DNA of 64,000 bases, from positions 62,001-126,000 of the forward strand of contig JADJOY010000008.1 of the NCBI GenBank assembly GCA_016713535.1. Reading direction: 5' to 3'. Origin of the DNA: Deltaproteobacteria bacterium. Its GTDB lineage: Bacteria; JADJOY01. Below, piece after piece: positions 57,101 to 64,000 of this stretch. The position numbers were made by a program, and so were the translations under genes. Position 1 is the first letter of the stretch. Every line of letters begins with the position of its first letter. The notes under the pieces were generated by a model. It was not told where the DNA came from. It was given only the letters and a program-made list of their open reading frames with translations, and ran no database searches.

Positions 57101-59338
57101 TCGACGCGGGGCTCGAGTCCGACCTCGGCATCGATTCGATCAAACGCGTCGAGATCATCGCGGCCTTCCGGCGCGCGGTGGTGCCGGCGGTGACCGAGCC
57201 GCCGGCCTGGTTCATGGAGCAGATGGGCGCAGCCAGCACGCTCTCGATGATCCTGGCGGGCGTGGCGAAGCTCGCCGGCGATGACGGCTCGGCGGTCCCC
57301 GCCGAAGCCGCTCCGGCGCCGGTCGTGAGCGCGCCTTCGCCCGCGGCCCCACCGGCGCCGGGGAAGGCGAGTGCGGGTCCGGACCGGGTCGAGCAGCTGC
57401 GCGCGATCGTCTCGGACCGGACCGGCTATCCGCCCGAAATGCTCGAGCTCGACGCCGGGCTGGAGTCCGATCTGGGCATCGACTCGATCAAGCGCGTCGA
57501 GGTCATCGCGGCCTTCCGGCGCGCGGTCGTGCCGAGCATCCAGGAGCCGCCGCCCTGGTTCATGGAGGCAATGGCCGCCGCCACCACGCTGCGCGCCATC
57601 CTCGAGGGCGTCGCGAAGCTCGAGGCCATGGCCGGGGACGGCGCGGGAGTGGGCGCTCCGGATCCTTCAGCCGCGGTCGCCACCGTCGATGGCACGGTCT
57701 CCGAAGCCGTGCCGGGCGAGGCGGTTCGCGTCGACCGCTCGGTGGTGCGGGTCGAGGAGATCCCGCTCGAGTCCGGCAGCTCCCGCGAGCTGCCGCGTTC
57801 GACGTGGGTGCTCACCGACGACGGCGGCGGATTCGCACGTGATCTAGGCGCGTTGCTCCGCACGCGTGGCGTACCGGTGGTGGTCCTCGAAGGCTCGGAC
57901 CTCGCCAGTCGCGCCGCGGCCGACGCTGCGTTCCAGCGCATCCGCGCGTCGGTCGGGCCGATCGGCGCGGTGGTCCACCTCCTGCCGCTGCGCGACGCGC
58001 CCTCGTATCCGGGGATCGGCGCCGATGACTGGCACCGCGTCGTGGCCGAGGAGGTGCGAGGCGCGCTGTTCCTCATGCAAGCCTTCGCGGCCGAGCTCAA
58101 GGCCGGCGCAACCGTGGCGCCGCTCGTGGTGTCCGTGACTCGCGGCGGGGGTGACTTCGATTCCGAGGGGCACGACCGGGGCCGCGCAGCCCTGGCGCGG
58201 CGGTCTGGCTGGGCTCTTCAAGTCCGCTTCGCAGGGTGGCCCCGGGCGCGCTTCCGCACCGTCGACGTCGACCGTATCCCCGAGCCGGCGGGGCTGCTTC
58301 GCGAGCTCGCCGCGGAAGGGCCGGTCGAGGTCGGCTATCGCGCTGGACGGCGGCTCGCGGTGCGCGCGGTGCGCGCCGATCTGCCGAACGGCTACGAGCG
58401 CCGGCCGTACTTCGACCTCGGCCCGAGCACGGTGGTCCTCGCGACCGGAGGCGCGCGCGGCATCACCGCCGAGATCGTCCATGAGATCGCGCGGCGCTCA
58501 CGTGCGACGGTGATCCTGGTGGGCCGGTCGGCGTTGCCCGAGGGCGACGAGGACCCCGAGACCGCGGGGGTGGTCGATCGCGCCGAGCTGCGCAGGCGCA
58601 TCCTGGCGCGGCTCAAGGCGAGCGGCGGCGGTGTCGCGATGACGCCCAAGGCGGTCGAGGAGAAGATCTCGCGGATCCTCCAGACCCGCGAGATCCTGAA
58701 GAACGTGGAGGGCGATCCGCCACGCCGCGTCGCACGCCGAGTACCGCGCCTGCGACGTGCGCGATCCGGCCCAACTCGCCGCACTGGTGGGCGAGATCAC
58801 CGAGCGGTTCGGTGGCATCGACGTGTTCCTCCACGGTGCTGGCGTGATCGAGGACAAGTACATCGTCGACAAGAGCGCCGACTCGTTCGATCGAGTGCTC
58901 GGCACCAAGCTCGATCCGATGGTGGCTCTCGCAGGCCTCCTCGATCCGGCGCGGGTGAAGCTCGTGATGCTGTTCAGCTCGGTGGCCGGTTTCTTCGGCA
59001 ACGTCGGCCAGGCCGACTACGCGACCGCCAACGAGGTGCTGAACCGGATCGCCCGGCGGCTGCGCGCGGTGTGGTCCGGCAAGGTCGTCTCGATGAACTG
59101 GGGACCGTGGCTGGGCGCGGGCAGCATGGTCACTCCCGACGTCGCCGAGCAGCTCGCGCACCGCGACTTCGGCCTGGTGAGCGTGCCGGCCGGCCGCCAC
59201 GCGGCGTGGCTCGAGTTCCTGCACGCCGCCGACCGCGACGTGCGCGTCGTGGTGGGATCGGGTCACTGGCTCGACGAGGAGCCCGAGGTGGCGCACGGCC
59301 AGCGCGCGACGCGGGCGGCGCGATCCGTCGGCGACTGA
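51161..59338 (+). CDS. PUFA/polyketide synthase subunit 1: NMO-NMO-KS-AT-ACP4-KR (frameshifted)
   Basis: About 2725 aa after correction, start ATG 51161 with GAGGG 9 nt upstream. Order: PfaD-like nitronate monooxygenase/enoylreductase (KGSEAGGWVG, YVWGGVGPASAG), a second NMO copy with degenerate FMN loop, KS with Cys767 (DAACASS), EAHGTGTG and IGHTKSAAG, AT with Ser1241 (GHSYGE), helix FQETMRRFLDTQAAVMQ, four ACPs (LGIDSIKRVE; serine codons at 56468, 56803, 57136, 57484), KR with ATGGARGITAEI, FSSVAGFF and GQADYATAN. Frames change near 56548, 56618, 58180, 58234 and 58710; the net change is zero, and nearby protein matches resume each time. Closest known architecture is PfaA-type secondary lipid synthase. 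Product unknown. Confidence 0.88.
56418..57600 (+). repeat. Four tandem ACP repeats
   Basis: Spacing between phosphopantetheine serines is 335, 333 and 348 bp. Units 1 and 2 are nearly identical over about 130 bp (from GAGATGCTCGACCTCGACGC through GAGCCACCGGCGTGGTTCAT), pointing to recent duplication. Tandem ACPs are the hallmark of PUFA synthases and raise output. Confidence 0.85.
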
Positions 59339-59421
59339 CATCCGATCGAGTTTCGCGGTCGACGGCGCCCGCCGGGCAGCGTCGACCGCCCCTCGTTGGA
59401 CCACGAGAAGAACGCCAGAGC

Positions 59422-62400
59422 ATGGAAGACATCGCGATCGTCGGAATGTCCTGCCTGTTCCCGGGTGCCGGGGACCCTCGCGCGTTCTGGCAGAACGTGG
59501 TGGACGGCGTGGACGCGATCGGCGAGGCGCCCGCCGAGTGGTGGCCGAAGCTCTACGGCGAGAGCGCGGACGGTCATCCGAACGACCGTGTCTACACCAG
59601 CAAGGGCGGGTTCCTGGGCGACCTCAGCCGCTTCAAGCCGGCACGCTACGGCGTGATGCCGTCGAGCGTCGACGGCGCTGAGCCCGATCACTTCCTGGCG
59701 CTGCGCTGCGCGGTCGAGGCGCTCGCGGATGCCGGCGTCCCCGAGCTGCCGCTGCACCGCAAGAAGACTGGCGTGATCCTGGCCCGTGGGCTCTACGTCA
59801 ACCGCGGCACGCTGAGCTGGGTGGCGCATGGCTGGGCGGTCGATCAGGTGATGGCGGTCGTCGAGCGTCTCCATCCCGAGCTCGACGGCGCGACCCTCGG
59901 GGCGATCAAGAAGGACGTGAAGTCGGCGCTGCCGCCGTTCAACGCCGAGGTGGTGCCCAGGCTCGTCAACAGCGTGATGTGCGGTCGGATCGCCAACCGC
60001 CTCGATCTGCAAGGTCCCGCCTATACGGTCGACGCCGCGTGCGCGTCGACGTTGATCGCGGTGGAGCAGGGGATGCGCGAGCTCGCGTCGGGACGCTGCG
60101 ACGCGGTGCTGGTGGGCGGCGTGCAGGTCTCGACACCCGGTCCCATCCACCTGCTGTTCAGCAACCTCGAGGCAGCGAGCCACTCCGGGCGCATCGCCCC
60201 GTTCGGCGCGGACGCCGACGGCACGCTCCTCGGGGAAGGGTGCGGCATCCTCGTGCTCAAGCGGCGCGTCGACGCCGAGCGCGACGGTCATCGGATCTAC
60301 GCGCTGCTGCGCGGCGTGGGTACCTCGTCGGACGGGAGAGCGCTCGGCCTGCTCGCGCCGCGCTTCGAAGGCCAGGTGCTGGCGCTCACGCGCGCCTACC
60401 AGGACTCGGGGATCGACCCCGCGACGATCGGCTTGATCGAGGCGCATGGCACCGCGACCGCGCGTGGTGACGCCACCGAGCTACAGTCGCTGGTCGCGCA
60501 GTTCGGCCGTCGCAAGGGCGAGCGCGCAACGATCGCGCTCGGCGCGGTGAAGTCGATGATCGGCCACCTGTTGCCGGCGGCCGGCTCGGCGTCGTTGATC
60601 AAGACCGCGCTGGCGCTCTACCACCGCGTGCTCCCGCCGACCTTGCACGCGCAGAAGCCGAATCCGGCGCTCAAGATCGACGAGACGCCCTTCTACCTAT
60701 CCACTGCGACACGGCCGTGGATCCACGCCGATCGCGAGCACCCACGCCGCGCGGGCGTCAATGCGTTCGGGTTCGGCGGTATCAACGCCCACGCGATCCT
60801 CGAGGAGCACGTGCCCGCCGACGAGCGCGTGTTGCCGCGTCTCGAGCGTCGCTGGCCGGTCGAGCTGATCGTCGTGTCGGCGGCGGATCGCGCGGCGCTG
60901 GTCACGCGCGCCTCGGCCCTCGCCGAGTGGCTCGATGCGAACCCGACGCTCGACCTCGTCGACGTGGCGGCGGCCAGCAACCGCGAGGGCGGCGCGACGC
61001 GGCTCGCGCTGGTCGCAAAGGATCCGGCCGACCTCGCGAAGAAGCTGCGCCAAGCGGTGAAGCTCCTCGGCCAAGCCGATCGCGAGAAGATCCAGGATCG
61101 GACCGGCGTCTTCTGGTACCAGAACCCCCTGGCGCGCGACGGTCGCGTGGCGTGGGTGTTCCCTGGCGAGGGCGCGCAGTACGTCAACATGCTCGCGGAT
61201 CTCGCACGCCACTTCCCCGAGGTTCGCCGCGAGTTCGATCGCACCGACGCGGGCTTCGCGAGCCGCCCCGGTGGCAAACCGGTGAGCCCGCTGGTCTTCC
61301 CGCTCCCCGGCGAGGAACAGCAGGCCGAGGACGCACTGCTCGGTCTGGAGGGCGCGGTCGGTACGGTGATCGCGGCCGAGCGGGCGTTGATGGCCCTGCT
61401 CGAGCGCTTGCGAGTGCCGGTGCATGCGATCGTCGGCCACTCGAGCGGCGAGTTCATGGCGCTCGAGGCCGCCGGTGCGTACGCGCTCGGCGACGAGGAC
61501 GCGCGCATCCGCGCGATCGCCTACGGCGCCGACGTCGCCACCCGCATCGCGGGTGCTGGGCTCGCGAAGACCGCGGTGCTCACCTCGGTGGGTGGCGCGG
61601 ACCCCGTTGCGGTCCACGAGGTCCTCGAGCGCTCAGGTGGGCGTCTGGTGGTGGCGATGGACAACTGCCCCAGCCAGCTCGTGGTCTCCGGCGACGAGGA
61701 GGCGACCCAGCAGGCCCTCGAAGGGCTGCGCGGGAAGGGCGGACTGTGCGAGCGGCTGCCGTGGGGCCGCGCCTATCACACCGATGGATTCCGCCCGGCA
61801 TGCCCGATCCTCGCCGAGTACTACGCCACGATGGGAGTCGCGCGTCCCGGGATCGAGCTGTGGTCGTGCGCCACGGCCGGCAAGTTTCCGCAGGAGACCG
61901 AGGCAGTCCGCGAGCTCGCGGTCCGGCAGTGGTACTCGAAGGTGCGCTTCCGCGAGACGATCGAGGCGATGCACGCCGATGGCGTGCGCGTGTTCGTCGA
62001 GGTGGGTCCACGAGGCAACCTGACGAACTTCGTCGCCGACATCCTCGGGACACGCCCCCACGCCGCGGTCGCCCTCGACGCGCGCCGCAAGAACGGCATC
62101 GAGCAGCTCTGTCGCGCGGTGGGGATGCTGGTTGCCCACGGCGTCGACGTTCGCCTCGACGCCCTCATCGAGAGTCGTGGGCCCGTGGAGCTCGAGCTGC
62201 TCGGCACGGTGCACCGCCTTCCAGACGACCCACCGCTCAAGTTCGCGCTCCCCGAGCTCAAGCTCAGCGACGAGGTCGTGGCGCGCGCCCAGGAACGGAT
62301 GAATCGCGTCGCGGCGAGCGCGGAGGCCGACGGGCGCCGGCCGGTCACGGCCGCTCCGCCGCGCGCCTCGACGCCCGCATCGGCGAGCGGCGACGGTCAC

Positions 62401-64000
62401 TCGAACGGTGACGGACACGCAGCCGTCACGCCCAGGCCGCTGGTGCGCGGACTGATGCGGCCGGGTGCGTCGGCGCCGCAGGTGAGCGCTGCGCCTCCGT
62501 CACCGCCGTCGTCGACGTCGCACCCGTCCAGCTCGTTCGTCCCCGGTCCAGTGGAGGTGTCGACGCTGGTCGCGCCCGTGGCGAGCACCGCACCGGTGAG
62601 CGCACGTCGCCGCGCGCTCGCCGATTACCAGTCGACGATGCGGCTCTTCCTTGATACGCAGGAGCTGGTGATGCGCGCCGCGATCGACCGGAGCCCCGGG
62701 GCGATCGCGGCTCGGCCAGGACCGCCCGCGCCTCGTCAGGCACCGGTCGTACCCGCGGCCCTACCCGTGAGCACGCCCGCGACGGCGGAGCGACGGCCCG
62801 GACCGGCGCCACTCGTGACGCGCGTGCTCGAGCACGAGCCCGGAAAGCGGATCCTGGTCGAGTGCGAGCTCGACTCCGATCGCCTCGGTTTCCTCATCGA
62901 CCACACCTTCTTCGGCCGCGAGCTCTCGGTTCGCGACCCCTCGCTCCGCGGGCTGCCGATCATGGCTCTCGCGATGTCCGAGGAGGTCATCGCGGAGGCG
63001 GCGCTGCTGCTTCACCCGGGGCTCAGGACCTTCGCGCTCTCGGACGTGAAGACCTCGGGGTGGCTGGTGTTCGATCCGCCCGAGCGCACCATCCGGGTCG
63101 AGGTGGTGACCGAAGGCGAGCGTGCCGCGCGCGGCCGCGTGTACGAGGCGGACGGCATCGGCTCGGGTGGCACGATCGTCGAGGCGGTGGTCGAACTCTC
63201 GGACGGTCCGCGCGACCTCGGTGCACCGATGGTGCCGGATCAGGGGCGGGCGCCTGCGCGGATCCCGCCCGAGCACATGTACGGCCGGATGCTGTTCCAC
63301 GGTCCGTCGTTCGCCGGGATCGTCAGTGCCGAGCGCTCCGACGCCAACGGGGTCGCGGCGACGCTCGTGCAGCCCGACCCCGACCTGCTCTTCATGCCGG
63401 ACGCACCTGGCACCCCGGCGATTCCCGCTGCGCTCATCGACACCGCGGGTCACGTGCCGGGTCTCGAGATCCTCGGGCCGTGGCGCGACGACGATCCCAC
63501 CATCACGCTGATCTTTCCGAACGGCTACCGGCGTGTGGAGTGGGTCGACCTCGCCGGCTCGCGCGAGTCCCTGCCGACGGTGTCGACGGTGGTCCGCGAG
63601 GGTAGCAAGGTGCTCTCCGACGTCGAGCTGCGCGACCCGAGCGGGCGAGTGGTGCTCCGGGTCCTCGGCCGCTCGGACGAGACCGTGCAGCTCCCGACCG
63701 GGCTCTATCACTACGGCTCGGCGCCGCGGCAGCCGGTGATGACCCGCGACATCAGTCCGCTCTTCGCCGGCGTTCCGGGGCTCGACGGCGGGCTGGTGTG
63801 CGAGATCGGCTCGGTCGGCAGCCCGATCGTGGTCAAGCACCTCTGGCAGCGTGCGCTCGCGCACATGATCCTGAGCCGGGCCGAGCGCAAGACGTTCGAG
63901 TCGCTCAAGCGTCCGCCGGTGCTCACGGCGGGGTGGCTGTTCGGGCGTGTCGTTGCGAAGGACGTGGCGCGACGTTTCGCACGGCTCGACGTGTGCATGG
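59422..64000 (+). CDS. PUFA/polyketide synthase subunit 2: KS-AT-DH-PPTase (cut by window end)
   Basis: At least 1526 aa, no frameshift seen. KS with Cys207 (DAACASTL), EAHGTATARGD and MIGHLLPAAG; AT with Ser674 (GHSSGE); a Pro/Ser linker; helix YQSTMRLFLDTQELVMR as in subunit 1; a PKS-type double-hotdog dehydratase (His1161 in DHTFFGRE, Asp1340 in ALIDTAGH); and, from about 63800, a Sfp-type phosphopantetheinyl transferase start (LSRAERKTFESL...GWLFGRVVAKDVARRF). Begins 83 bp after subunit 1, same strand, no strong ribosome binding site. It supplies the dehydratase and activation steps missing from subunit 1. Confidence 0.9.
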   Translation, partial: MEDIAIVGMSCLFPGAGDPRAFWQNVVDGVDAIGEAPAEWWPKLYGESADGHPNDRVYTSKGGFLGDLSRFKPARYGVMPSSVDGAEPDHFLALRCAVEALADAGVPELPLHRKKTGVILARGLYVNRGTLSWVAHGWAVDQVMAVVERLHPELDGATLGAIKKDVKSALPPFNAEVVPRLVNSVMCGRIANRLDLQGPAYTVDAACASTLIAVEQGMRELASGRCDAVLVGGVQVSTPGPIHLLFSNLEAASHSGRIAPFGADADGTLLGEGCGILVLKRRVDAERDGHRIYALLRGVGTSSDGRALGLLAPRFEGQVLALTRAYQDSGIDPATIGLIEAHGTATARGDATELQSLVAQFGRRKGERATIALGAVKSMIGHLLPAAGSASLIKTALALYHRVLPPTLHAQKPNPALKIDETPFYLSTATRPWIHADREHPRRAGVNAFGFGGINAHAILEEHVPADERVLPRLERRWPVELIVVSAADRAALVTRASALAEWLDANPTLDLVDVAAASNREGGATRLALVAKDPADLAKKLRQAVKLLGQADREKIQDRTGVFWYQNPLARDGRVAWVFPGEGAQYVNMLADLARHFPEVRREFDRTDAGFASRPGGKPVSPLVFPLPGEEQQAEDALLGLEGAVGTVIAAERALMALLERLRVPVHAIVGHSSGEFMALEAAGAYALGDEDARIRAIAYGADVATRIAGAGLAKTAVLTSVGGADPVAVHEVLERSGGRLVVAMDNCPSQLVVSGDEEATQQALEGLRGKGGLCERLPWGRAYHTDGFRPACPILAEYYATMGVARPGIELWSCATAGKFPQETEAVRELAVRQWYSKVRFRETIEAMHADGVRVFVEVGPRGNLTNFVADILGTRPHAAVALDARRKNGIEQLCRAVGMLVAHGVDVRLDALIESRGPVELELLGTVHRLPDDPPLKFALPELKLSDEVVARAQERMNRVAASAEADGRRPVTAAPPRASTPASASGDGHSNGDGHAAVTPRPLVRGLMRPGASAPQVSAAPPSPPSSTSHPSSSFVPGPVEVSTLVAPVASTAPVSARRRALADYQSTMRLFLDTQELVMRAAIDRSPGAIAARPGPPAPRQAPVVPAALPVSTPATAERRPGPAPLVTRVLEHEPGKRILVECELDSDRLGFLIDHTFFGRELSVRDPSLRGLPIMALAMSEEVIAEAALLLHPGLRTFALSDVKTSGWLVFDPPERTIRVEVVTEGERAARGRVYEADGIGSGGTIVEAVVELSDGPRDLGAPMVPDQGRAPARIPPEHMYGRMLFHGPSFAGIVSAERSDANGVAATLVQPDPDLLFMPDAPGTPAIPAALIDTAGHVPGLEILGPWRDDDPTITLIFPNGYRRVEWVDLAGSRESLPTVSTVVREGSKVLSDVELRDPSGRVVLRVLGRSDETVQLPTGLYHYGSAPRQPVMTRDISPLFAGVPGLDGGLVCEIGSVGSPIVVKHLWQRALAHMILSRAERKTFESLKRPPVLTAGWLFGRVVAKDVARRFARLDVCM

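Noticed and set aside
51161-59338. Modular (assembly-line) type I PKS
   Set aside because: Tandem ACPs, single KS-AT per subunit and PfaD-like enoylreductase point to an iterative PUFA-like synthase.

Overview
The window is a GC-rich (about 70 %), gene-dense stretch of bacterial chromosome from a Gram-negative with an outer membrane (TolC-type lipoprotein, HlyD adaptor, TgpA/DUF58/MoxR set). The mix of sigma-54-type pilin promoters, PUFA-synthase-like megaenzymes, a TMTC-like mannosyltransferase relative, an MNIO (DUF692) enzyme and P1 peptidase best fits an uncultured Myxococcota or deltaproteobacterial-type lineage; this is inference from gene content. No tRNA, rRNA, CRISPR array, transposase or phage gene was seen.

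Layout. 0.3-18.4 kb: a type IV pilin-like gene, about 0.8 kb of hairpin-rich repeats, a radical SAM/O-methyltransferase pair, thrS, a moxR-DUF58-transglutaminase operon, glutathione synthase coupled to a TMTC-like membrane protein, a DUF3108 protein, a GT2/membrane glycosyltransferase pair and a second pilin paralogue behind an excellent sigma-54 promoter. 18.6-23 kb: an ECF transporter (S component, damaged double ATPase, T component) followed by a GHMP kinase. 23-30 kb: HEAT-repeat protein, fabH, lipoprotein, left-handed beta-helix protein, AarF/UbiB kinase, ACC-deaminase-like PLP enzyme and a conserved 63-aa protein. 30-34.4 kb: a metal permease fused to an HflK-like SPFH domain, then HflC-like and a second HflK-like protein. 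34.4-42.1 kb: CPBP-like membrane protein, MNIO-DUF2063 fusion, AAA ATPase plus zinc ribbon protein, P1 peptidase, and comM with a 59-aa partner. 42.3-46.5 kb: NUDIX protein, GT4 and membrane glycosyltransferases, fabI. 46.8-50.7 kb: TolC-like lipoprotein convergent to a PqqD/M50-like/HlyD fusion whose start codon lies in a 45-bp palindrome. 51.2 kb to the right edge: a two-gene iterative lipid/polyketide synthase that carries its own enoylreductase (N-terminal NMO/PfaD-like), four ACPs and, at the edge, its own phosphopantetheinyl transferase.

How the genes work together: the megasynthase pair encodes every activity of a reductive fatty-acid or PUFA-like cycle; fabH and fabI are ordinary FAS II enzymes elsewhere in the window. 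The TolC-like lipoprotein and the HlyD-like fusion may form an export path next to it. The permease-SPFH genes look like one membrane microdomain operon.

Caveat: at least 18 apparent frameshifts break otherwise well-conserved genes, almost all between 19.6 and 58.8 kb, usually in G or C runs. Many are likely uncorrected indels in the assembly, so the frameshifted genes are described as they read after correction.
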